From Euonymus europaeus (taxonomy: Eukaryota; Streptophyta; Magnoliopsida; Celastrales; Celastraceae), in assembly GCA_963580455.1 (NCBI GenBank), contig OY756968.1, positions 22,289,996 through 22,353,995 of the forward strand: DNA of 64,000 bases, given 5' to 3'. The notes below the pieces were generated by a model. That model saw only the letters and a program-made list of their open reading frames with translations, was not told where the DNA came from and did no database searches. Position 1 is the stretch's first letter. The number at the start of each line of letters is the position of its first letter. A program made the position numbers and the translations under genes. This document shows positions 12,701 to 22,531 of the stretch, piece after piece.

Positions 12701-13555
12701 GAATGTTGACAGAGGTTAGGCATCGGAACATTATCAAGCTCTATGGATATTGTTCTAGCAGGGGCAGCATGTACTTGGTTTATGAATATATAGAAAGAGG
12801 TAGTTTAGGTAAGGTTCTGTATGGAGTGGATGGACAAGTGAAGCTAGATTGGTCTACAAGAGTGAGAATTGTGCAAGGAGTGGCGCATGCCGTATCCTAC
12901 TTGCACCATGATTGCATTCCACCAATTGTTCACAGGGACATATCCTTGAATAACATTCTGCTTGAGTCAGAATACGAGCCACGTCTCGCAGATTTTGGCA
13001 CTGCAAGATTGTTAAGCCCGGATTCATCAAACTGGACAGCAGCTGTTGGGTCTTATGGCTACATGGCTCCAGGTAAAAATTTAGTCTCTTGAATCCAATA
13101 GTTTATCTATTCATTTTGTCTTTCTATACACAAAAGCCTGTGACATTGAATGCTCAAATGGTATAATGTTTTCATAATGTGCAGAGCTTGCACTTACTAT
13201 GCGAGTAACAGATAAATGTGACGTCTATAGTTTTGGAGTAATGGCACTGGAGGTTATGATGGGAAAACATCCTGGAGAGTTCCTAAGCTCGCTATCGACG
13301 ACAGCATCATTGACAAATGATTTGGAGTTATTGCTTAAGGACGAGTTAGACAAACGCCTCCCACCACCCACCAGCCCATTGGCTGAAGCACTGGTGTTTG
13401 TGGTTAGTTTAGCCTTGGCGTGCACGCAACCCATTCCAGAGTCGAGACCTACAATGCGGTTTGTTGCACGAGAATTATCGGCAAAAACACAGGCATGCCT
13501 GTCCGAGCCATTCTCCAAAATTACCATTAACAGGCTGAAGGGACTTCCAAAATAG
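9754..13555 (+). CDS. LRR receptor-like kinase, MIK2-like (LRR-XII type)
   Basis: Exons 9754-13072 and 13185-13555 join at a GT-AG intron in the same codon context as in the divergent paralogue (Ala-Pro, then Glu), giving about 1,229 residues. The first ATG is preferred because it places a hydrophobic signal segment ([10 protein letters not shown]) near residues 17-27 ahead of the LRRNT cap (AEALI-type [11 protein letters not shown]). A long LRR array follows, then a membrane segment near residue 865-889 and a kinase domain with the Gly loop [14 protein letters not shown] lysine, [12 protein letters not shown] and ADFG. All key catalytic residues are present. The product is predicted to be a plasma-membrane receptor kinase. 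The ligand is unknown. It is related to, but clearly diverged from, the minus-strand copy at 863-4956, so the pair is an old duplication. Confidence 0.94.
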
Positions 13556-14076
13556 CACAAATTGATTGAGAACTGGGAATTTCAGACAGAGATATTTTAG
13601 AAATCAAGATATCAGATAATAAGTCCTCAGATCGATGTAAAAATGATGAAGAATAATCTCAGTCTCCATACTGGGCACCTCTTAGGGACTTGTGATGCTT
13701 AGCTTTCATATGTGAATTATAGTCAATAAAAATCATTTTGTGTGATCTATTCACCTAACAGATTAGGGTAAATCATTGGCAAAAAAGCTGCAGATCAGAT
13801 TACTTGATATTCTCATGCTAACATACTAGGAATATTGAAGTTTCAAATCAACACACACGAGATCGATAAAGATATAAATGCCACAATGAAGAAGCAAACG
13901 ACATTCTCATTCATAAAAAAGATTAATTACATTGGAAGCCATGTGAGGCAAAGAATTTAACATTCTTCAATCAATAATGAATATATGCTCATCTTTGCAT
14001 ATATCATGATCACCAGCAAGCATCAACAGCTAGAGAAGAAGTGGGATAGATATGTGCATATTTCATCTCATCTGGG
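13556..14076. other. 3' flank of the receptor kinase and spacer
   Basis: Probably the 3' UTR, with AATAAA-like signals near 13724, followed by AT-rich DNA. Nothing else is recognised. Confidence 0.4.
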
Positions 14077-14292
14077 CTACAGTCCAGCTGCGATGGTGGG
14101 AGTAGCTAATTTAAGGTCACCACTAGTAATAGGTTTTGAGTGAGAAATCCTTCTTCTCTTGCTGGCAGGGAATATCATGGCATCCTTACATAATGAACAT
14201 GGAAACAACATTAATTCCTTCGAAGGTCTTCTCCAATCATCCTCAGACAGCCAAGATGACCCCACTTCTTCTTCAGGATCCTTTCTTTTTCT
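14077..14292 (-). other. Unrecognised open segment, possible terminal exon
   Basis: The minus strand is open from about 14292 to a TAG at 14077. It encodes a stretch with an acidic start (DPEEEV), a WLSEDDW motif and a basic SKRRR patch. Composition looks protein-like and codon use is not obviously random, but there is an upstream in-frame stop and no clear start. I do not recognise the family. It could be a terminal exon, part of a decayed gene, or chance. Confidence 0.2.
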
Positions 14293-14388
14293 TCACAGCC
14301 ATTCCCAACCTCTTCTAATACCTCAGGATCCTCTTCTTCACAGCCACTCTCAGCCTTTAGGGTCTCCTTGGATTAGAGGTTTGGAGGG

Positions 14389-14588
14389 TGATAGAGTCTC
14401 ACATCCGAAGATGAGGAGGCAGTTGATAAGTTGGGGCACTACCTCTTCATATCAGCCAAGGTTTTCCAGTGGCAGTGGTCAGCCCATGAGTGGGTACTTC
14501 ACCAGCCACTGGGCCTTGGTTACAGCTGGCCCATTGGTGGATGACAATTGGGTCTTGATTGCATATCTTCCGATGTGAGACTCTATCA
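14389..14588. mobile_element. 200-bp element with TG...CA ends and 5-bp TSD
   Basis: The segment starts TGATAGAGTCTCACATC and ends with its inverted copy GATGTGAGACTCTATCA (23 of 24 bases match if extended inward). It is flanked by GAGGG on both sides (14384-14388 and 14589-14593). TG...CA ends plus a 5-bp duplication fit integrase-type insertion, such as a solo LTR of a TRIM-like element. The 24-bp inverted ends are longer than usual for an LTR, and a second imperfect inverted repeat lies inside (CCAAGG...CCAGTGGC with its partner near 14510). Confidence 0.65.
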
Positions 14589-14786
14589 GAGGGTTAAGTG
14601 AGATAGTCATTATATACCTTGATTGGTGAGAAAAGATTAAGAAGAGATTAAGAGGATAGTGTAGTGGATAAGTCAATTTAAATGTTTAAATTTTTTAATT
14701 TATCTTACTCTACCTTCTATCCAAACAAAATTAATAATTTATCTTTTAATTACCTCTTATTATATTCAATCAAGTAGAGTTTCATT

Positions 14787-15430
14787 TCAAGGGTGTTCGA
14801 GTAGTATCTTGGCCGTGGGTCTTTGCGCAGGTGTCCTCACAAAACACGTTTTCATGAAAGCTAAAGCACTAGTCAAGCTAAAAGCGATAAGGCTCTTCAC
14901 TAGCAATCTTGGAGTAGAGATCACTAGTTTTTACAAGTGGCCAAACGGATTCCCCTGTTAGCATCTCATACATCACACATCCTAAAGCCCAAATATCCGC
15001 AGCACAATCCTGCAGTCCAACGACAACACATTCTATTGCTAGGTAAAGAGGGGTTCCTTTCACGTAACCAAGTTTCCTATTATTCAGTCTCCTACTCTTC
15101 GCTAACCCAAAATCCGAAATGTTTGCCACAAAATCACCATCTCTAGATGAGACTAGGAGTAGATTGTCAGGCATAATGTCGCAGTGAACATACCCGATAT
15201 CGTGAATATGAGAAAGTCCTAGGAGCAATTAATTGCGTTGTGTAACGCTTCACGTCTTCAAAGGGCAAGGGCACCCCACAAAGCGGTTTCTCGATGAGAT
15301 CAGCAATGGAATCACCATAGGCGTACTCCAGTAACAATTTATAAACGGATTTGCCACTCTCGCAGCCAGTGAAAGATTCACCGAAAGGTGTGTCAAGAAC
15401 CGCAGTAGAACTCCCAGGACAACAATGAAA
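14787..15430 (-). pseudogene. MAPKKK-like kinase pseudogene, 3' half
   Basis: Read on the minus strand, the sequence gives kinase subdomains IV to XI of the plant MAPKKK17/18/20-like group: KSVYKLLLEYAYGDS, LSHIHDIGYVHCDIMPDN, ISDFGLAKS, GTPLYLAIE, DIWALGCVMYEML and CFVRTPAQRPTAKILLEHP. It is broken by a +1 frameshift near 15228, a stop after SEEPYRF, and another frame change before the last block. The catalytic-loop lysine (HCDIK in the family) is Met. The 5' half, with the Gly loop, lies beyond the copia insertion at 21064-21442 and is duplicated at 22909-23287. The gene is not functional. Confidence 0.85.
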
Positions 15431-15629
15431 TCAAGAACCACGACTCAACAAGAACAGAACAAGAGAATGAATCAATAAAATGTAGATCGAATCCACATGT
15501 TTTATTGATCTGAATCAAAGGTTATAAAGATGGAACTTAGAGAGAAGCCATAGAAGCTTTCCCTTCAAGAAACTACCAGAAAAATACAAGAATCTTCAGA
15601 TCCCTTTATACGTACAAACTAGTTATATT
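15431..15629 (-). repeat. Insert interrupting the kinase homology, possible solo-LTR piece
   Basis: Between the two kinase halves there is non-kinase DNA on both sides of the copia element (15431-15629 and about 21064-21195 before duplication). Read on the minus strand and joined across the insertion, it shows an ACTATAAAT box and a downstream AATAAAA signal, the layout of an LTR. Exact ends and a duplication could not be fixed, so this is an older insertion of uncertain type. Confidence 0.35.
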
Positions 15630-16019
15630 TGTAGAGTCCATACTCTAGTTGCATGCAAAGTCTAACTTTGCATGTAAGCCACCAACCACCATGTCTAGAA
15701 GCAGCAGCCAGCTAACCACCAAGTCCACCCTTCACCAACCCACCATGCACTACCAGCAGCCCTTCACCAACCCACTGCCCACCTTGGTTGAAAATGCAGC
15801 CCATGTTTGGCCAAAGTTTGGCACATGGTTTGACTTAGTTGATATTTGTATCTCTATATAAAGATATGTGTGTGTGCATGTATTGTATGATTTACAAGAG
15901 AAGAGTGGTAGAGAGAGAAAGAAAGTGGTGTAGTTAGTTTTGAAGAAAATAAACTCAAAGCATTTTTCTCTCAGTTTTTGGTTTTCGTTGCTTGTCATAT
16001 TGATCCGGTATCCTCAACA
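15630..16019 (+). repeat. Copia 5' LTR
   Basis: 390 bp, starting TGTAGAG and ending CCTCAACA. A TATA box (CTATATAAAG) lies at about 15854-15863, and an AATAAA signal follows near 15948. It differs from the 3' LTR by four transitions. Confidence 0.95.
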
Positions 16020-16021
16020 AG

Positions 16022-16034
16022 TGGTATCAGAGGC
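16022..16034 (+). promoter_or_regulatory. Copia primer-binding site (initiator Met tRNA type)
   Basis: TGGTATCAGAGGC, two bases after the 5' LTR, matches the complement of the plant initiator tRNA-Met 3' end (TGGTATCAGAGC type), the usual primer for minus-strand DNA synthesis in copia elements. Confidence 0.9.
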
Positions 16035-16258
16035 GAGGTTAAGTCCCGGAAGTCATCTCGGACTGAAACAGAGCATGTTTTTGCTCTCGGGTCAATTTTT
16101 CGACTTCAACGAAATCAAGTTTTGAACACATTTGGGTGTTCCTCATCACCTCACGAGTCTCCTGGTTCAAAAATCATCGAAATCGGACGTCGGGGTGAGC
16201 CACACTCTCCCTCTGAAATTTTCTGCACTATTCATGCTTGCTGGAGGAAGAAGACGAG

Positions 16259-16411
16259 TGACGTCATGCTGATGTCACCGTGATGTCATCATCTGCCACG
16301 TCAGCGCCACGTCACAAGGCCACGTCACCATTTGCCACGTCAGCGCACAGTCAGTAATTGTGCCACGTCAGCAGCCACGTCAGCAAATGGTGTCAGTTGA
16401 CCGTTAGTCAA
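16259..16411 (+). promoter_or_regulatory. ACGT-core and W-box cluster in copia leader
   Basis: One TGACGTCA palindrome (16259-16266) is followed by six CCACGTCA sites starting at 16296, 16307, 16320, 16335, 16363 and 16375. A TTGACC W-box (16397) and an inverted GTCAA (16407) come next. ACGT-core sites bind plant bZIP factors and TTGAC sites bind WRKY factors. The cluster lies downstream of the LTR promoter, in the transcribed leader. Confidence 0.6.
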
Positions 16412-16635
16412 CAGTTAGGTCCGGTTCAAATTACAGAAACTTTGACCGGCCGGTTCGGTATTTTTCGGACCGGTTTTTAGGAAGGTCAGACCGGTTCTTA
16501 AGGTTTTCGACCCTTCCGGACGCAACCGTGCTATCGGTTTTGCTAAATTCCGCTTCAAAATTTTGGTATTGCTCGGTTTAGCTTGAAACCGAATCTTTTC
16601 TGCTGGAAGCCTCTACATCAGAGTCATCAGGAGTT

Positions 16636-19600
16636 ATGATGAAGTTGACACCGACAAATTATGCTTTGTGGAAACCTCGGATGGAGGATTTCTTGAATTG
16701 CAGAGATTTGGCGGATCCCTTGGAAAATGAGGGCAAGAGACCAGATGATATAAAAGATGCTGAGTTGACAAAGAAACACAAGAAGACGATTGGTCAAATT
16801 CGTAATTGGATTGACCACAGTGTGTTTCACCATGTTGCACAAGAGACGAATGCATACGAGCTCTGGAAAAAGCTCGAAAACATGTATCAAGCCAAGACCG
16901 CTCGAAATAAAGCTCTATTGGTTAGACGGCTTGTCAACTTAAAGTTGAAAAATGGTACTTCTGTAGCTGAGCACACCAATGAGTTCCAGAACTTGGTGAA
17001 TCAACTTGTAGCTGTCAAGTTCATTCTTAAAGATGAAGATCAAGCCTTACTACTTCTCAGTTCCTTACCAGACAGTTGGGAGACGCTGGTAGTCTCTCTC
17101 AGTAACTCTGCACCCGGAGGCACACTCACTATGGAGATGGTCTCAGATGCTTTATTCAACGAGGAGAGTCGAAAGAAGGAATTGGGCATAGACCAGTCTC
17201 ATGCCCTTGTTACTGAAAGCAGAGGACGACCTCAGGGGAGAGGCGGGAGTAGAGGTAGAAGTCAGAGCCGAGGACGGAACCAGGATCATAGAAAGTCCAG
17301 TGACGGCAGGAGACAGCAAAAAGGTAAATACAAGTGTTACCATTGTGGCATTGAAGGCCACATCAAGAAAAATTGCCGGAAATTACAACGGGAGCAAGGT
17401 CAAACCAGCTCAGAGACAAAGAATGAAGGTGGCGAAACTCTGGTCACCATATCGGAGGATGTAGCAATACTCTCTTGCAATGAAGAGACATGTTTACATG
17501 CAGCAAGCCACGATCCTGAGTGGGTGATCGACACTGCTGCATCGCACCACGCCACTCCACAAAGTGATTTCTTCACTTCGTACAGAACTGGCGATTTTGG
17601 TACAGTGAAGATGGGCAACGATAGTTTTGCCAAGATTGTGGCTATTTGTGATGTGCATGTCAAGACAAATCTTGGATGTGCTATGGTGTTGAAGGACGTC
17701 CGACACGTCCCAGACCTCCGGTTCAATCTTATTGCTGTGAATGCTCTTGATAAACAGGGCTATCACAATCATTTCGGCAATGGCACCTGGAAGTTGACGA
17801 AAGGTGCTTTGACTTATGCCAGAGGACATATTTGTGGCACATTGTATAGAACACAAGCCAAAGTATGTTCAGAAAGCATCAATGCTGTGGAGGAAGAGAC
17901 TTCTCCAAATTTCTGGCACAAGAGACTCGGTCACATGGGAGAAAAGGGGTTGTCCACCCTGTCAAAGAAGGCACTCATCAAAGTGTCTAAAGATATTCCG
18001 CTGAACCCTTGTGATCATTGCTTATTCGGGAAGCAACACAGAGTCTCATTCAATACATCTTCCACGAGAAGGTCAGAGTTGCTGAGTTTGGTACACTCTG
18101 ATGTCTGTGGTCCTCTAGTAGAAGAGTCTTTGGGAGGTAACAGATATTTCCTGACCTTTATTGATGATGCTTCAAGGAAGGTGTGAGTATATTTTCTTAG
18201 AACCAAGGATCAGGTGTTCGAGAATTTCAAGAATTTCCACGCTATGGTGGAAAGGGAGACTGGAAAGAAGCTGAAGTGCCTCCGGTCAGACAATGGAGGC
18301 GAGTACGTTTCCAGAGAATTTGAAGCATATTGTGCTGAAAGCGGTATTCGGCACGAGAAGACTGTTCCACGTACCCCACAACATAATGGTGTAGCCGAGA
18401 GGATGAATCGGACCATTATGGAACGAGCAAGGTGCATGCTCAGTATGGCAAAGCTGCCAAAGTCATTCTGGGGTGAAGCAGTTCGTGTGGCTCGCTACTT
18501 GATCAACAGATCACAGTCAGCACCGCTGAATTTCGAAATTCCGGAGAAGGTGTGGTCTGGCAGGAATATTTCCTATTCACACTTTGAGAGTGTTTGGTTG
18601 CAAAGCTTTTGCACATGTATCCAAGGAGCAGAGACAGAAGCTCGACGACAGATCCATTCCTTGCATTTTCATCAGATATGGAGATGATGAATTCGGATAC
18701 AGACTGTGGGAACCAACTGATAAAAAGGTTATCAGAAGCAGGGATGTTGTATTCCACGAGAATGAATTGTTTGAAGACTTGGAAAAATCCATCAAGTCCA
18801 CCATTCCTAGTGTTGCAAACACTATCCTGGATCCTGCACCAGTGATTCTTGCAGATAATGATGAATTGCAGGAGGAAGATCTAGAAGAAGATCACGCAGA
18901 AGGTGTTGAGCAGGGGGAGCCACAACCTCCTCCACCAGAAGCTGCAGAACCATCACAACCTCCTCCAGTAGCTGTACCTCAGCCAGAAAGATCACAGAGA
19001 GGCCGTACCCTGATTCCGTCGAGGAGATATCCGGATTCAGACTATATTTTGCTTACTGATGAGGGGGAGCCAGAGAGTTTTCAGGAAGCTCACAATCATG
19101 CTGAAAGCAGTGAGTGGATGCTGGCTATGCAAGAATAAATGAATTCCTTGCAGAAAAACCAGACTTACGAGTTGGTAAAACTTCCTAAAGGGAAGAAAGC
19201 ACTGCAGAACAAATGGGTGTTCAAGCTGAAGAAGGATGGCAACGGAAAGCTTGTGAAGTACAAAGCTCGGTTGGTCGTCAAAGGATTTCAACAGAAGAAA
19301 GGAGTTGACTTTGACGAGATTTTCTCACCGGTGGTGAAGATGACATCAATCCGAGTCATACTTGGGTTAGTAGCAAGTATGAATCTAGAGCTTGAGCAAA
19401 TGGATGTAAAGACAGCATTTCTCCATGGTGATTTGGAGGAAGAAATCTACATGGAGCAGCCAGAAGGGTTTGAAGTTCCTAAGAAGAAGCACTTAGTCTG
19501 CAAACTGCAGAAAAGTCTCTACGGCCTTAAGCAGGCACCGAGACAGTGGTACAAGAAGTTTGACTCATTCATGATAGGTCATGGTTATAAGAGGACTGCC

Positions 19601-20626
19601 GCAGACCAGTGCGTTTATGTTCAAAAGTTCCCAGACGGTAACTTTGTGATATTGTTGTTATATGTTGATGACATGTTAATTTTTGGCCAGGACAGAGCCA
19701 CGATTAACAGATTGAAAGCCCAGTTATCCCAGTTCTTCGACATGAAGGACTTAGGCCCAGCTCAGCAGATATTGGGCATGAAGATTGTTCGTGACAGGAA
19801 AGCCAAGAAATTGTGGCTGTCACAGGAAGCTTATGTTAAACGGGTGCTTGAAAGGTTTAACATGAAAAATGCAAAGCAGGTTACCACTCCGCTAGGTAAC
19901 CATTTTTAGCTGAGCAAGAAATCTTGTCCTTCATCAGAGAAAGAGATTGAAGAGATGGAAGCAGTCCCTTACTCTTCAGCAGTCGGTAGTCCAATGTATG
20001 CAATGGTGTGTACAAGACCAGATATCGCTCACGTTGTTGGCGTTGTGAGCAGATTTCTTTCCAATCCAGGGAAAGAACATTGGGAGGCTGTTAAATGGAT
20101 TCTCAAGTACCTGAAGGGTACGTCAAAGCTATGCTTGTGCTTTGGGGGAACAGATCCAGTTCTGGATGGCTACACTGATTCAGATATGGCTGGTGACCTT
20201 GACAGTAGAAAATCTACTTCAGGGTATGTTTTCACTTTTGCAGGGGGAGCTGTTTCATGGCAGTCAAAACTGCAGAAGTGTGTTGCTTTGTCTACAACAG
20301 AAGCAGAGTATATTGCTGCAGCGGAAGCTGGTAAAGAACTGTTGTGGCTAAAGCGGTTTCTCCAGGAACTGGGTATTATTCAGAAGGAATACAAGGTACA
20401 TTGTGACAGTCAGAGTGCTCTAGACTTGAGCAAGAATTCCATGTACCATTCCCGCACAAAGCATATCGACATTCGCTATCACTGGATACGTGAAGTGATT
20501 GAAGATGAACTGTTGAAGCTGGTGAAGATTCACACAGCAGAGAATCCAGCAGACATGTTGACAAAAGTTGTTACTCGCGAGAAGCTCGGGCTATGTCGGG
20601 ACATAGCCGGGATGGATAGTAACTGA
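16636..20626 (+). pseudogene. Copia gag-pol, broken by three stops and a frameshift
   Basis: In order: gag with UBN2-type capsid (NYALWKPRMEDFL start) and CCHC zinc knuckle (CYHCGIEGHIKKNC), protease (VIDTAASHH), integrase with HHCC (HKRLGH...CDHC) and DDE core (LVHSDVCGP, LRSDNGGEY), reverse transcriptase with the intact YVDD box (LLLYVDDMLIFG), and RNase H (DSDMAGDLDSRKSTSGY). Defects: TGA at 18184-18186 where Trp is expected (RKV-stop-VYFLR), an extra T near 18582 shifting the frame, TAA at 19136 where Glu is expected, and TAG at 19907 where Lys is expected. A first ATG at 16636 fits the capsid start. Gag and protease could still be made. Pol cannot be made without suppression. Confidence 0.93.
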
Positions 20627-20660
20627 AGACTGGTGAGTTGTGTTCTTCTCCTATGTGTAT

Positions 20661-20673
20661 GGAGGGGGATAAT
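20661..20673 (+). promoter_or_regulatory. Copia polypurine tract
   Basis: GGAGGGGGATAAT directly before the 3' LTR is the expected plus-strand primer site for reverse transcription. Confidence 0.85.
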
Positions 20674-21063
20674 TGTAGAGTCCATACTCTAGTTGCATGC
20701 AAAGTCTAACTTTGCATGTAAGCCACCAACCACCATGTCTAGAAGCAGCAGCCAGCTAACCACCAAGTCCACCCTTCACCAACTCACCATGCACCACCAG
20801 CAGCCCTTCACCAACCCACTGCCTACCTTGGTTGAAAATGCAGCCCATGTTTGGCCAAAGTTTGGCACATGGTTTGACTTAGTTGATATTTGTATCTCTA
20901 TATAAAGATATGTGTGTGTGCATGTATTGTATGATTTACAAGAGAAGAGTGGTAGAGAGAGAAAGAAAGTGGTGTAGTTAGTTTTGAAGAAAATAAACTC
21001 AAAGCATTTTTCTCTCAGTTTTTGGTTTTCGTTGCTTGTCATATTGATCCGATATCCTCAACA
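20674..21063 (+). repeat. Copia 3' LTR
   Basis: 390 bp, TGTAGAG...CCTCAACA. It matches the 5' LTR except for four transitions. It is followed by the ATATT duplication and then by the 5' half of the kinase pseudogene. Confidence 0.95.
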
Positions 21064-21442
21064 ATATTTATAGTAAAATCTACTGCAAATCCAAGCCATG
21101 TATTCAGCACCGCCTCCCAAAATGAATGATCACCCTTGGATGAAGTTACAACTTGGTTAACAGACTTTACTAATTATTTGCAACACCAATCAGAATCATA
21201 TGCGTGGCCTCATGACAAGGTGATGATGTACGGGAAGCTCTGAAGATCATTGAAAACTTCAATCTCATTCTCTAGTGTCTTCGAAACCAAAAGCTCAGCG
21301 GATTTGACGACAAACACAGGAGGGAAAGACGGGAGTCACACATTGAAGATGAAGATTACTTGGGATGAGCCAAGAAAACTGAGCCGAAAGCACCTCTGCC
21401 GATGAGATCACCTCTCTTTCACTCACAGTCGTCAGACGCCAT
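21064..21442 (-). pseudogene. MAPKKK-like pseudogene, 5' half (copy A)
   Basis: On the minus strand an ATG at 21442 opens MASDDCE, then a stop where the family has Trp, then RGDLIGRGAFGSVFLAHP (Gly loop). Beyond a further stop and frame change comes VFVVKSAELLVSKTLENEIEVF (beta-3 lysine and helix C) and FPYIIT. Homology ends near 21195, where the older insert starts. This half continues into 15430-14787 across the copia element. It has multiple disruptions and is not a functional start of a kinase. Confidence 0.8.
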
Positions 21443-21624
21443 TGCGATGGAGCAGTACTTCGTATGTGGAAGATCTTAACAAAATAAGGAAAGTAAAAAC
21501 ATGTATATGTGATCCCCTATGGAATTTAACAGAAGCCAACCGAAATTTGAAACCCATGAATTTAGAGTAAATCAACGGACATTTTCACCCCTTAACCAAC
21601 GGACAAAAAAGACACCGTTACTTT

Positions 21625-21849
21625 TAAAATTTTGTATATTTTCTATTTTTTCATAATTTATCAAAAAATAATTCAATCTCCAAATAGAATTATGGAAGCC
21701 ACTTCCGTCCATTAGATTTAAAATTTTGTATTTTTCTATTTTTTTCATGATTTATCAAAAAATACTTTAATCTTCAAATGGAATTATGGAAGCCACTTCC
21801 GGCCATTAGACCTAAAATTTTGTATATTTTGTATATTTTGTATATTTCA
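21625..21849 (+). repeat. 94-bp tandem repeat, copy A (about 2.4 units)
   Basis: Units begin at 21625, 21719 and 21813 with TAAAATTTTGTAT, each containing an ATTATGGAAGCCACTTCCG block. The third unit is cut by the duplication junction at about 21850. The array continues intact in the second copy (units at 23470, 23564, 23658). Confidence 0.85.
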
Positions 21850-22484
21850 TGATGTATGCAATGGTGTGTACAAGACCAGATATCGCTCACGTTGTTGGCG
21901 TTGTGAGCAGATTTCTTTCCAATCCAGGGAAAGAACATTGGGAGGCTGTTAAATGGATTCTCAAGTACCTGAAGGGTACGTCAAAGCTATGCTTGTGCTT
22001 TGGGGGAACAGATCCAGTTCTGGATGGCTACACTGATTCAGATATGGCTGGTGACCTTGACAGTAGAAAATCTACTTCAGGGTATGTTTTCACTTTTGCA
22101 GGGGGAGCTGTTTCATGGCAGTCAAAACTGCAGAAGTGTGTTGCTTTGTCTACAACAGAAGCAGAGTATATTGCTGCAGCGGAAGCTGGTAAAGAACTGT
22201 TGTGGCTAAAGCGGTTTCTCCAGGAACTGGGTATTATTCAGAAGGAATACAAGGTACATTGTGACAGTCAGAGTGCTCTAGACTTGAGCAAGAATTCCAT
22301 GTACCATTCCCGCACAAAGCATATCGACATTCGCTATCACTGGATACGTGAAGTGATTGAAGATGAACTGTTGAAGCTGGTGAAGATTCACACAGCAGAG
22401 AATCCAGCAGACATGTTGACAAAAGTTGTTACTCGCGAGAAGCTCGGGCTATGTCGGGACATAGCCGGGATGGATAGTAACTGA
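21849..22484 (+). pseudogene. Duplicated copia RNase H fragment
   Basis: An open frame of 211 residues starts at the duplication junction and repeats the C-terminal pol region (MYAMVCTRPDIAHVV through LCRDIAGMDSN). It lacks gag, protease, integrase and reverse transcriptase. It has no promoter of its own and is a by-product of the duplication. Confidence 0.9.
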
Positions 22485-22531
22485 AGACTGGTGAGTTGTG
22501 TTCTTCTCCTATGTGTATGGAGGGGGATAAT

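Larger units (their letters stand above)
15630..21063 (+). mobile_element. Ty1/copia LTR retrotransposon, 5,434 bp
   Basis: The element is complete in structure: 5' LTR 15630-16019, primer-binding site, leader, gag-pol, polypurine tract, 3' LTR 20674-21063, and ATATT duplicated on both sides (15625-15629 and 21064-21068). It inserted into already non-kinase sequence inside the decayed MAPKKK-like gene. The two 390-bp LTRs differ at four positions, all transitions, by my alignment, so the insertion is recent. Despite this the coding region has three stops and one frameshift, so it is not autonomous. Confidence 0.95.

Noticed and set aside
14159..14578. 139-codon plus-strand open frame
   Set aside because: It runs through the 200-bp mobile element and a CAGGATCCT-type imperfect repeat, with low-complexity Ser/His composition. 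It is not supported as a gene.
15649..15861. Open frame in the copia LTR, present three times
   Set aside because: It is LTR sequence repeated with the LTRs. The frame overlaps the promoter and TATA box, and no protein family matches.
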